From contig JAFZNQ010000009.1 of assembly GCA_017552965.1 (NCBI GenBank), forward strand, positions 62,001-126,000: a DNA stretch of 64,000 nt, written 5' to 3'. The DNA is from Abditibacteriota bacterium. GTDB taxonomy: Bacteria; Armatimonadota; UBA5829. Numbering within the stretch: position 1 is the first letter of the stretch; every line of letters starts with the position of its first letter. This document shows positions 8,264 through 16,092 of the stretch, piece after piece. A program made the translations under genes and the position numbers. Under the pieces are notes generated by a model. It had not been told where the DNA came from and did no database searches. It saw only the letters and a program-made list of their open reading frames with translations.

Positions 8264-9640
8264 ATGAAGAGTATCATCAAATATATCATCTGCTGCATCA
8301 TCGTCTTTATGCTCGGCGTGGCTACCCCCATATTGGTGTTTGCTCACGTCACCTCCGGCCGCACGGTGATAGACAGCGGCAGGCAAATGATGGCAGCTCT
8401 GAGGAACTTTCCTCAAAAGGGTCAGGTCGCGGGAGTCATCAGGAAACCCGACCTGAAGGCTACCGACACCTACACGGCAGTGATGAGGGATCTGGAAAAC
8501 ACCTATTACAAAAAGATAGATCCCGTAAAGGTCACCTATTCCGGTATCAGCGGGATGCTCACCACCTGCGAAGACCCCTTTACCTATTTCATCGAGCCCG
8601 AAGCCTACAAGTCCATGCGCGAGGAGACCGAAGGCAATTTTTCGGGCATAGGCGCAGTGCTCAAGAAAAACGAGCTGGGGGAGACCAAGATCCATGAGAT
8701 CATTGAAGGCGCTCCTGCCGAGGGCGCCGGTCTGCTGGCCGGTGATATCATACTGAAGGTAGATGATTTTGACTGCCATGACAAGGATCTGGACACCATA
8801 GTCAAGCGCATCCGCGGCGAGATAGGGACACAGGTGACTCTGACTATTTCCCGCAAGGGAGAAAAAACTCCCCGGACCATCACCGTCACCCGGGCAGTCA
8901 TACAGGAAACCACGGTGACAAGCCGTATGCTCACCGAAGCGGACGGCTTCAGAAAGGCCGACGGCATCGGCTACATCAGACTGCATCAATTCAATCAGAA
9001 GGCAGACGCGGAGGTGGACAAGGCCTGGACCAAGCTGGAATCGGAAGGGATGAAGGCCCTGATCTTCGACCTCAGGGGCAATCCCGGCGGTCTTTTGACC
9101 ATGGCTATCAGCGTAGGCAGCCGCTTTATAGACAAGGGTGACGTAGTGATCATCCGTGAAAAGGGCGGCAAGAGGATAGACGTTCCCATCGAACGCGCGG
9201 CGCAGGACCATCCGTTTCTTCCCGTAGCCGTGCTGGTCAACGGCATGTCTGCCAGCGCCTCGGAGATCGTCTCCGGCGCCATCAAGGACAATCACGCAGG
9301 CACTATCATCGGCACAGTCACCTTTGGCAAGGGGCTGGTACAGTCCATAGTGCCCATTATGACCGACGGAAGCGCCTGCAGCATCACCACCGCAAAGTAT
9401 TATACTCCCGCTGATATAGATATCAACAAAAAGGGTATCGAGCCGGACATCATGATCGAAGAAAGCGAGAATTACGATCCCGACAATATCAGGACGGACA
9501 ACCAGCTGAGCTGCGCCGTCAACGTGCTGCGGGTCAAGCTGGGCTTGAGGGACGAACGCACCCTGCAGAGCTATTACACTCAGTCGGAAAAGCTCCTCAG
9601 GGAGTACAGAAGCAAAAAAGCAAAGGAACGAAAGGAGTAA
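8264..9640 (+). CDS. S41 family C-terminal processing peptidase (Ctp), membrane anchored
   Basis: This 458-residue serine protease has a single N-terminal membrane segment (residues 5-27), an N-domain with DPFTYFIEP, a PDZ domain (IIEGAPAEGAGLLAGDIIL) and the S41 catalytic core (IFDLRGNPGGLL, then SASASEIVSG and TFGKG). Ser331 and Lys356 are 25 residues apart, as are Ser430 and Lys455 in E. coli Tsp. The family cuts exported proteins near their C-termini. It begins 3 bp after the gene for an inactive paralogue, so the two are probably co-translated and may act together outside the inner membrane. Confidence 0.93.
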   Translation: MKSIIKYIICCIIVFMLGVATPILVFAHVTSGRTVIDSGRQMMAALRNFPQKGQVAGVIRKPDLKATDTYTAVMRDLENTYYKKIDPVKVTYSGISGMLTTCEDPFTYFIEPEAYKSMREETEGNFSGIGAVLKKNELGETKIHEIIEGAPAEGAGLLAGDIILKVDDFDCHDKDLDTIVKRIRGEIGTQVTLTISRKGEKTPRTITVTRAVIQETTVTSRMLTEADGFRKADGIGYIRLHQFNQKADAEVDKAWTKLESEGMKALIFDLRGNPGGLLTMAISVGSRFIDKGDVVIIREKGGKRIDVPIERAAQDHPFLPVAVLVNGMSASASEIVSGAIKDNHAGTIIGTVTFGKGLVQSIVPIMTDGSACSITTAKYYTPADIDINKKGIEPDIMIEESENYDPDNIRTDNQLSCAVNVLRVKLGLRDERTLQSYYTQSEKLLREYRSKKAKERKE

Positions 9641-9642
9641 AC

Positions 9643-10149
9643 ATGGATACCTTGTGGGCCGGTTGGCGCTCTAAATACGTGGGGTCTTCCCAAAAAAGCA
9701 GCGGCTGTATATTCTGTGATTTTGCCCGGACCGATGAGCTCGAGGCCAATCACATCCTCTATCGCGGGGAGCTGTCCTATATAGTCATGAACAAGTTCCC
9801 CTACTCCAACGGACACCTGATGGTGATACCCAAAAGGCATCTGTCGGACTTTACCTTGCTTACCGCCGAAGAATCCGCCGAGGTGATGCATCTGGCCAGA
9901 TATGCCGTAGCGGCTCTCAGGGACACCTATTCCCCCCACGGCTTCAATATTGGCTGGAATATAGGCTCCGCGGGAGGCGCCGGCATAGCCGCCCATATGC
10001 ACATGCACATAGTGCCCAGATGGGAGGGCGACACCAATTTCATGCCCGTTATCGGCGAGACCAAGGTGATACCGGAGGATCTGGACGTGTCCTTTGCCAG
10101 GATCAAATCCAGCCTTGACAGGATACTTGCGGCGGCCGGTCATGAATAA
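9643..10149 (+). CDS. HIT family nucleotide hydrolase/phosphorylase (Ap4A phosphorylase-like)
   Basis: The 168-residue protein carries the histidine triad HMHMHIV (about residues 126-132) and the typical first half NKFPYSNGHLMVIPKRH. The N-terminal W..W..KY segment (LWAGWRSKYV) and CIFC motif resemble the Ap4A phosphorylase-like HIT branch found in actinobacteria and Terrabacteria. It is cytoplasmic and likely acts on diadenosine polyphosphates or nucleotidyl conjugates. The last 8 nt overlap the next gene's start. Confidence 0.9.
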   Translation: MDTLWAGWRSKYVGSSQKSSGCIFCDFARTDELEANHILYRGELSYIVMNKFPYSNGHLMVIPKRHLSDFTLLTAEESAEVMHLARYAVAALRDTYSPHGFNIGWNIGSAGGAGIAAHMHMHIVPRWEGDTNFMPVIGETKVIPEDLDVSFARIKSSLDRILAAAGHE

Positions 10150-10885
10150 GGCAGATATGCTGGCCAGGCTCAGGGAAGAGACCCTCGCCTGCCATAAATG
10201 CAGGCTCTCATCCACCAGGACCAAGGTGGTGTTCGGCGAAGGCGATCCCGAGTCGCCTCTCGTTATCGTGGGAGAGGGCCCCGGAGCCACAGAGGACGAG
10301 ACCGGCATTCCCTTTGTGGGCAAGGCCGGCCGGCTCCTTACGGAATGTCTGATGGAATGCGGTATAGAGCGCAAGCGCGTATTTATCTGCAACGTGGTAA
10401 AATGCCGGGCCTGTATCGTGGGCGAAAAAACCATAAAAAACAGGCCTCCCGAGCCCGACGAGATCGACAGCTGCAAGGACTGGCTCCTGGGGCAGCTGGC
10501 CATATTGCAGCCCATGGTCATTCTGGCTCTTGGCGCACCGGCTACCAGATTTCTTCTGGGAAGACAAAACGTGGCCATGACCAAAGAGAGAGGCGTCTTT
10601 TATGAAAGTGCTTTCGGGATACCGGTCATTCCTTCATTGCATCCGTCCTATATACTGCGCAATCAGTACAAGGACGGTGACGGAGGCAAGAGTCTGCTGG
10701 TGGCAGATATAGAAGCTGCCAGAAAAAAGGTGATAGAGCTCAAGCGCGCCAAAAAGCGCAGCGAGGAGACCGGCGACAAGGCGCCCAAAGTTCCTGCGGA
10801 AAGGCCCGCAGAACAGGATGCCGCCCCGGAAAGCGCGGAGCCTTTTGACAAGTATTCCTTCAGGGAAAAGGAGCTGGGGATATGA
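10142..10885 (+). CDS. Uracil-DNA glycosylase, family 4 (4Fe-4S)
   Basis: The protein is 247 residues from the ATG at 10142. It has the CHKC pair of the iron-sulfur cluster near the N-terminus (about residues 16-19), the family 4 motif GEGPGATEDETGIPFVGKAG, a second Cys pair around VVKCRACIVGEK and DSCKDW, and the HPSYILR motif that contacts DNA. Family 4 enzymes remove uracil from DNA. The last 45 residues form a charged, Pro/Ala/Glu-rich tail outside the fold. An in-frame extension back to 10094 lies inside the HIT gene and is not used. Confidence 0.92.
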   Translation: MNKADMLARLREETLACHKCRLSSTRTKVVFGEGDPESPLVIVGEGPGATEDETGIPFVGKAGRLLTECLMECGIERKRVFICNVVKCRACIVGEKTIKNRPPEPDEIDSCKDWLLGQLAILQPMVILALGAPATRFLLGRQNVAMTKERGVFYESAFGIPVIPSLHPSYILRNQYKDGDGGKSLLVADIEAARKKVIELKRAKKRSEETGDKAPKVPAERPAEQDAAPESAEPFDKYSFREKELGI

Positions 10886-12798
10886 GATATTGTTTGATTA
10901 TTATGCTGCTGTTTCTGTATGCGCCCCTGCTTGCCTCTCAGGTCACCCTGCGTGGCACTGTGGGTGATCAGGACCTTGCCTACACGGGCGAAGAGATCGA
11001 TGGTGAAAAGGCTTTCTCAGTGAAAAGCAACAGCATCTACGTGATGATCACCGAGCTCTATCCCTATTCTCCCACAAAGGACTGCCCTGCATACTCTTAT
11101 ACAGTGGACATCACCGGAGAAGCGCCCTTTGTCCGGCATTTCACGGGACCAGGCTTTGGTCCTGTGTCTTATTTTATCAGGCTGTCCTCGACGGCCAAAA
11201 ACAAAAAAGTGACAATCAGGGCCTCGGGAGAAGTCAAGCCGGTGATATCTCAGGTCAAAGGCGTATCTGCCGACGACCTGGCCCGGGAGAAAAAGCGCGA
11301 TTCCTTCATCATCTCGGGCCTCATCCCGCCGGTGTCTCCCAACCTGGAGGGCCTGGAGCCTCCCGTCAGAGAGCTGGCCGAATCTCTTCCGGACCTGCCG
11401 GAGGAATATCACATTTCAAAGGGAGTGAGCACCGAGATCAGGTATGCCAACACTCCCGACAACGTGCTCAGGGATATAGCCGACGCTTTTTATTTGCTCC
11501 ACGACAAATACTCCCTGAAGATCATCATAGGAATGGTATCCTGGTGGAGCGGCACTCCCCGTTTTGTTAACGACCCGGAGGGGCTGCCCTTCGGAGACGA
11601 AAAGTATCAGCAGATATGCTACAGCCCGGACCTGAAATTCCCTTTCAGCCAAAAGCTCAGTGATCTGCTGGGACCGAGATACAACACCCATTATACGTCC
11701 ACCCAGCCCAACCAATGGGCAAATACGCCCTGGCTCACCATGAATTCCGACGCCCTGTTTGAATTCAGGCGCGACACTCTCCGCAAGGCCTTTGAGATAC
11801 TGGGAGGAGCAGCGGATACCACCGACTGGATCGACAACGTATATATGGAAAATGAGCCCAAATATTTTGACATGGTCCTGGACAGGGACGGCGCCTACGG
11901 AGAGCGGCTGTGGGCCGACTTCAACCCTTTTGCTGTGGCAGCGGCCAAGAAAGACGGCGTGGAGCTGGACCCCGGGGACGGTCTTTCCGAAGAAGAGCTG
12001 CTGTGGCTCCACAGGAACGTGTCGGAATACAATACCCGCAGCGCCGGGATGTACAGGGAGATCATGCAGGAGCTTGGCTTTGGTCAGGATATCTACACCC
12101 ATTCCCTGTATCAGGGAAGGGACGTGTTTCCCTGCAATATGCTGAAGGGCAAGCCAGCGTCCGAGTGGGCAGTGTCGGCCAAGGCATTTACCGGTCTGGA
12201 AAGCTGCACCATCCCCATGCTGCCCTCGGACATATACAGAGTGAGGGAACACGGGCGCTGGACCAATCTCAATCGCGAAGAAAACGACGGCATGCCTCTG
12301 ACGCTGCACCTCTATGACCTGAGGCTGGCGTATATGATGGGCGCGGACTACTACAATTCATACAACTGGCACTCCATAGGTCAGGGCGCCTATGCCGGCT
12401 ATGCCTCTGACTTTGCAAAGGGCTTCCCCTGCCCCGCGGAAAAGCCTCAGGACGTCAAAAAGCAGGCAGCCGACGTTCTCGGCATCTGTCTGCCTTACGG
12501 ACTCCTCAGCTTCACGGAGCTCACAGTCAGGACTCGACCTCTGGAGAGGGAGCTGACGACCACTGCTGCCCTCAGTGATCCCGACGGCAACCTGATAGCG
12601 CAGGTGCCCATAAAAGCAGAGGCAAACACGGATACCATCAGGATAGTGTTCCCCTCCATGCTGGAGTGTCCCATGAACAAGGATCTGTCCCTTGTCATAC
12701 CCGGATGCGATCTGCTGACAGAAGGCGTCACCGTGGGTATAGATCTCCACGAGCAGCGTATGCTGTCCCGCTTGATAATAAACAACAAGGTGAAATGA
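10882..12798 (+). CDS. Secreted glycoside hydrolase-like protein of unrecognised family
   Basis: The 638-residue protein has a signal peptide (first 18 residues, ending LLAS), a beta-rich N-terminal domain (about 20-120) and a large central region with TIM-barrel features: IIIGMVSWWSG, DWIDNVYMENEPKYFD, YTHSLYQGRD and DYYNSYNWHS. The MENEP segment (Glu323, Glu325) resembles the acid/base NEP motif of clan A glycosidases, and TNLNREENDG could supply a second acid. The C-terminal about 100 residues form another beta domain. No known family can be assigned by eye. It overlaps the UDG gene by 4 bp and is followed by a sugar kinase gene, which suits carbohydrate use. Confidence 0.6.
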   Translation: MRYCLIIMLLFLYAPLLASQVTLRGTVGDQDLAYTGEEIDGEKAFSVKSNSIYVMITELYPYSPTKDCPAYSYTVDITGEAPFVRHFTGPGFGPVSYFIRLSSTAKNKKVTIRASGEVKPVISQVKGVSADDLAREKKRDSFIISGLIPPVSPNLEGLEPPVRELAESLPDLPEEYHISKGVSTEIRYANTPDNVLRDIADAFYLLHDKYSLKIIIGMVSWWSGTPRFVNDPEGLPFGDEKYQQICYSPDLKFPFSQKLSDLLGPRYNTHYTSTQPNQWANTPWLTMNSDALFEFRRDTLRKAFEILGGAADTTDWIDNVYMENEPKYFDMVLDRDGAYGERLWADFNPFAVAAAKKDGVELDPGDGLSEEELLWLHRNVSEYNTRSAGMYREIMQELGFGQDIYTHSLYQGRDVFPCNMLKGKPASEWAVSAKAFTGLESCTIPMLPSDIYRVREHGRWTNLNREENDGMPLTLHLYDLRLAYMMGADYYNSYNWHSIGQGAYAGYASDFAKGFPCPAEKPQDVKKQAADVLGICLPYGLLSFTELTVRTRPLERELTTTAALSDPDGNLIAQVPIKAEANTDTIRIVFPSMLECPMNKDLSLVIPGCDLLTEGVTVGIDLHEQRMLSRLIINNKVK

Positions 12799-12799
12799 T

Positions 12800-13891
12800 A
12801 TGCAACTGAATCTCAAGGACAACGCAGCCTTTGACATGGTGGCTCTGGGTGAAATAATGCTCAGGCTCGACCCGGGAGAAGGCAGGATCAAAACTGCCAG
12901 ACGCTTCAACGTCTGGGAAGGCGGCGGCGAATACAACGTCGCGAGAGGTCTCAGGCGATGCTTTGGTCTGAAGACTGCCGTCATCACCGCTTTTGCCGAC
13001 AATGAGGTGGGCCGTCTGGTGGAAGACTTTATCCTTCAGGGCGGAGTGGACACATCCCTTATCAAATGGGTGCCTTACGACGGCATAGGCAGGACAGTCC
13101 GCAACGGACTGAACTTCACCGAGAGAGGCTTTGGAGCCCGCGGCGCTCTGGGTGTGTCGGACAGGGGCAATACTGCCATATCCCAGATGAAGCCCGAAGA
13201 CTTTGACTTTGACTATATATTCGGAGAGCTGTGCTGCAAATGGCTCCATACGGGAGGCATATTCGCAGGCCTGTCCGAAAACAGCGCCCTGACCGCCATA
13301 GCAGCCGTGAAGGCTGCCAAAAAATATGGCACCATAGTATCCTATGACCTGAATTACCGTCCGTCCATGTGGAAAAATATAGGAGGCCTCCACAAGGCAC
13401 GGGCAGTCAACAGAGAGATCGCCCGATACGTGGATATCATGATAGGCAACGAGGAAGATTTTACTGCCTGTCTGGGCTTTAAGGTGGAGGGCAATGACGC
13501 CGATCTCAAGAGCCTCAATATAGAGGGCTACAAGAAAATGATCGGAGAGGTCACCCGGGAGTATCCCAACTTCAAGGCCATAGCCACCACTCTGAGGACC
13601 GTCAAGTCCGCCAGCCGCAACGATTTTTCTGCCATATTGTGCGTGGACGGCACTGTGTACAGCGCCCCATATTATGCGGATCTGGAGATCATGGACAGAG
13701 TAGGAGGAGGCGACAGCTTTGCATCGGGTCTGATATACGGGCTGATGACCACCGGGGACCCTCAATGGTCGGTAAATTGCGGGACTGCCCACGGCGTGCT
13801 CGCCATGACTACGCCGGGAGACACCAGCATGGCCAGCAAAAAAGAAGTGGAAGCTCTCATGCAGGGCAAGGGAGCCAGAGTGTCGAGATAA
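12800..13891 (+). CDS. PfkB family sugar kinase (2-keto-3-deoxygluconate kinase-like)
   Basis: This 363-residue cytoplasmic kinase has the N-terminal ALGEIMLRLDPGEG strand, the GGGEYNVARGL substrate loop, and the C-terminal PfkB signature DRVGGGDSFASGL with the catalytic Asp. The form of the N-terminus resembles KDG kinases, which would fit pectin or uronate breakdown, but fructokinase or another PfkB activity is not excluded. It is the last gene of the operon and is followed by a strong hairpin. Confidence 0.87.
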   Translation: MQLNLKDNAAFDMVALGEIMLRLDPGEGRIKTARRFNVWEGGGEYNVARGLRRCFGLKTAVITAFADNEVGRLVEDFILQGGVDTSLIKWVPYDGIGRTVRNGLNFTERGFGARGALGVSDRGNTAISQMKPEDFDFDYIFGELCCKWLHTGGIFAGLSENSALTAIAAVKAAKKYGTIVSYDLNYRPSMWKNIGGLHKARAVNREIARYVDIMIGNEEDFTACLGFKVEGNDADLKSLNIEGYKKMIGEVTREYPNFKAIATTLRTVKSASRNDFSAILCVDGTVYSAPYYADLEIMDRVGGGDSFASGLIYGLMTTGDPQWSVNCGTAHGVLAMTTPGDTSMASKKEVEALMQGKGARVSR

Positions 13892-13897
13892 TGCTGT

Positions 13898-13926
13898 ATG
13901 GCGTCCCGCCGCAAGGGGGACGCCAT
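13898..13926 (+). terminator. Terminator-like hairpin after the PfkB gene
   Basis: ATGGCGTCCC (13898-13907) pairs perfectly with GGGACGCCAT (13917-13926) around a 9-nt loop, followed by an AT-rich but not uninterrupted T stretch. It lies between two convergent genes and may serve both. Confidence 0.65.
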
Positions 13927-13930
13927 TATA

Positions 13931-14641
13931 TTATTTGCCTTGCAGCTGTCTGACCTCCGAGGGGGTCAGGGAGCGATATGTCCCCTCTTTGACTCCTGTG
14001 AGACCGATCCCTCCGACCTCCACCCGCGAAAGGTGCTTGACGTCATGACCTATGGATGCGAACATGCGTCTCACCTGTCTGTTGCGGCCTTCGTGAATGA
14101 CTATCTCCACTCTGGAGAGGTTTTTTCTGCTGTTGTAGGACACAAAGGAGGCGTGACAGGGCATGGTCCTGCGTCCGTCCAGCACCACTCCTTCTCTGAT
14201 GGTATCCATCTCTTCTCTGGTGATCTGTCCCATGCAGTAAGCCACGTATTTTTTGTCGATGCCCGAAGAGGGATGCATCAGCGCGTTGGCAAAATCACCG
14301 TCGTTGGTCAAAAACAGGAGACCGGTGGTGTTTTTGTCCAGCCTGCCCACGGGATACAGGGATTTGTCCGGCACCAGCGCCATCACCGAGGTCTCTCCTG
14401 CAAAGGAGGCTCTGGTGCACACGTACCCTGCCGGCTTGTTCAACAGCAGATACTTTTTGCGAGTGTTGATCCTGATAGGCTTGTCATAGACGCGGATGTC
14501 ATTTGCGTCTGGGTCTGCTTTCTGGCCTAAAACAGCTCTTTGTCCGTCTACTGTGACCGCGCCTGCCAGAATGATCTCTTCGCATTTTCTTCTTGATCCG
14601 AGACCCGCCTTTGCCATGATTTTTTGCAATCTTTCTTCCAC
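13931..14641 (-). CDS. Pseudouridine synthase, RsuA/RluB family
   Basis: The protein is 236 residues. It has an N-terminal S4 RNA-binding domain (LQKIMAKAGLGSRRKCEEII), then the pseudouridine synthase domain with KPAGYVCT, the catalytic motif GRLDKNTTGLL and the family end motif EGRNRQVRRMF. Such enzymes modify 16S (RsuA) or 23S rRNA (RluB, RluE, RluF); length and S4 domain fit RluB best. The start is GTG at 14641, which lies inside the upstream carboxypeptidase gene, so the two overlap by 143 bp in different frames. Confidence 0.9.
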   Translation of the reverse strand: MEERLQKIMAKAGLGSRRKCEEIILAGAVTVDGQRAVLGQKADPDANDIRVYDKPIRINTRKKYLLLNKPAGYVCTRASFAGETSVMALVPDKSLYPVGRLDKNTTGLLFLTNDGDFANALMHPSSGIDKKYVAYCMGQITREEMDTIREGVVLDGRRTMPCHASFVSYNSRKNLSRVEIVIHEGRNRQVRRMFASIGHDVKHLSRVEVGGIGLTGVKEGTYRSLTPSEVRQLQGK

Positions 14642-15863
14642 TTGCTATTACACCTGCCAAAATTAGTATGCAGCCTGCGGCGATCAAGATCACCTTGATC
14701 ACCTTCCAGAGAAATACTCCTATACCGGCAATGACCACTCCTGCCGTGAGGGTGCTGCCTGGCTTGACGTCCTCCGACGCCACTATATCCACGCAGGAAA
14801 CTTCCTTAAGTCCCCTGAAAGCCTTGGCCTTGCCAATGATATCGCCCTTTTTGATGGGCGCTGTCAGCTCATTGGACACTACGAATTTGTATTCCAAATC
14901 ACCGGCTTTTTCGTTCCTGGGAGTCAGACAGGACAGGTCCGATACCATGACTCCTCTGACCTTGTCGGGAGAATTGGAGACGTTGTACTCTATATTGAAC
15001 TTGTCTTTGGAGAACACGATCTCTTTTCTGAAATGACCGAAGCCAAAATCCATGAGGGCAATGGTCTCGTCGGTGACCTGAGGTGAATTGAGTATGCAGC
15101 TCACCAGCCTGATCCCGTCTTTTTCGGCAGAGGCCACCAGGCAGTTGCCCGCCTGCTTCACGTATCCCGCCTTGAGTCCGGTGGCGTATTTGTATTGTTT
15201 GGTGAACTTGGTCTTGTTGAAGATCAGCACGTTTTGCCTGTTTTCGGTACGGGAATCCAGTACGTATCTTCTGGTCATGGCCAGCTCGGGTATGATGGGA
15301 TATTTGAGAGCTTCCTTGCCCAGCAAACACATGTCATACGCAGACGAATAATGGTTCTTGTCGTAGAGGCCGTGAGGATTCACAAAATGGGTGTCCATCA
15401 TCCCCAGCTCCATAGCCTTCTTGTTCATGAGGGAGGCAAAGCGTTTGGTGTTGCCGCTTATGGCTTCCGCAAACAACACGCAGGTGTCGTTGGCAGATTT
15501 GACCACGGCCCCGGCCAGAGCGTCCTGCACGCTGATCTTTTCGCCTTTGGTCATGTAGAGAGAAGTAAAGGGAGTGGCCGCCACGTTTTCCGACGCAGTC
15601 AGCATGTCGTCCAGGGGAAGTCTTTCCAGCGCCAGGATACAGGTCATCAGCTTGGTGGTGCTGGCGTTGGGCAGATGGGCGTATTGGTTCTTCTTATAGA
15701 GCACCTGCCCCGTATCGGCATCCATCAGGCAGGCAGCCTTGCAGGTGAGGATGGGAGCGCCGCTTTTGTCATAGGTGATGGCGGGCTCTTTTTCGGCCTC
15801 CTGGCAATAAGCGGCGAGACTGACGAGAAGCAGAATAAGGACTGAGAAATATCTTTTATACAT
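14499..15863 (-). CDS. dacF: D-alanyl-D-alanine carboxypeptidase (DacF-like, S11)
   Basis: The enzyme trims the terminal D-Ala from peptidoglycan pentapeptides. The 454-residue protein has a signal peptide (to about residue 20) and the penicillin-binding motifs STTK (68-71) and SAN (123-125). The third motif, normally KTG, reads KAG (231-233), an unusual change. A PBP5-type C-terminal beta domain is followed by a membrane segment (about 375-405). The last 48 residues form a very basic tail encoded in the stretch that overlaps the pseudouridine synthase gene. No good ribosome site precedes the ATG; an extended -10 promoter is about 92 nt upstream. Confidence 0.9.
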   Translation of the reverse strand: MYKRYFSVLILLLVSLAAYCQEAEKEPAITYDKSGAPILTCKAACLMDADTGQVLYKKNQYAHLPNASTTKLMTCILALERLPLDDMLTASENVAATPFTSLYMTKGEKISVQDALAGAVVKSANDTCVLFAEAISGNTKRFASLMNKKAMELGMMDTHFVNPHGLYDKNHYSSAYDMCLLGKEALKYPIIPELAMTRRYVLDSRTENRQNVLIFNKTKFTKQYKYATGLKAGYVKQAGNCLVASAEKDGIRLVSCILNSPQVTDETIALMDFGFGHFRKEIVFSKDKFNIEYNVSNSPDKVRGVMVSDLSCLTPRNEKAGDLEYKFVVSNELTAPIKKGDIIGKAKAFRGLKEVSCVDIVASEDVKPGSTLTAGVVIAGIGVFLWKVIKVILIAAGCILILAGVIASGRKIAKNHGKGGSRIKKKMRRDHSGRRGHSRRTKSCFRPESRPRRK

Positions 15864-15954
15864 AATAAGACCAAGGGTTTATACGGCAGGACCGGCCGAC
15901 ATCTCCCGACGCTCCGGAGCTGCAAGAAGCCCGGGCTATGGGAGCTACATAAAT

Positions 15955-15963
15955 ATTATACCA
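15955..15963 (-). promoter_or_regulatory. Extended -10 promoter for dacF
   Basis: On the minus strand TGG directly precedes TATAAT (15960-15955), giving TATGGTATAAT, a TRTGn extended -10. No good -35 is visible. It lies within the left arm of the palindrome at 15957-15985, so a protein bound there should affect dacF. Confidence 0.55.
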
Positions 15964-15985
15964 TATATGCAGTTTATATGATATA
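15957..15985. promoter_or_regulatory. Operator-like inverted repeat between dacF and dinG
   Basis: TATACCATATA (15957-15967) and TATATGATATA (15975-15985) are inverted repeats matching at 10 of 11 positions around a 7-bp spacer. The left arm covers part of the dacF -10 element, and the right arm is about 30 bp upstream of the dinG -35. The regulator is unknown. Confidence 0.4.
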
Positions 15986-16016
15986 CTCGGCCGCCCCTGC
16001 AAAAGCCCCGGACCTG

Positions 16017-16045
16017 TTGAAAAAAACTGCCGTATAGGGTAATAT
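16017..16045 (+). promoter_or_regulatory. Promoter for the dinG-like gene
   Basis: TTGAAA (16017-16022), a 17-bp spacer and TAATAT (16040-16045). The AAGGAG ribosome site at 16081-16086 lies 6 nt before the GTG start. No obvious LexA-type site was seen. Confidence 0.55.
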
Positions 16046-16092
16046 ATAAATGTGATCAGTCTTGAGATACCCACTTATATAAGGAGCGTTCA

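Noticed and set aside
15957-15985. The palindrome as a dif recombination site
   Set aside because: The spacer is 7 rather than 6 bp, and the arms do not match the XerC or XerD arms of known dif sites. Its position over a promoter suits an operator better.
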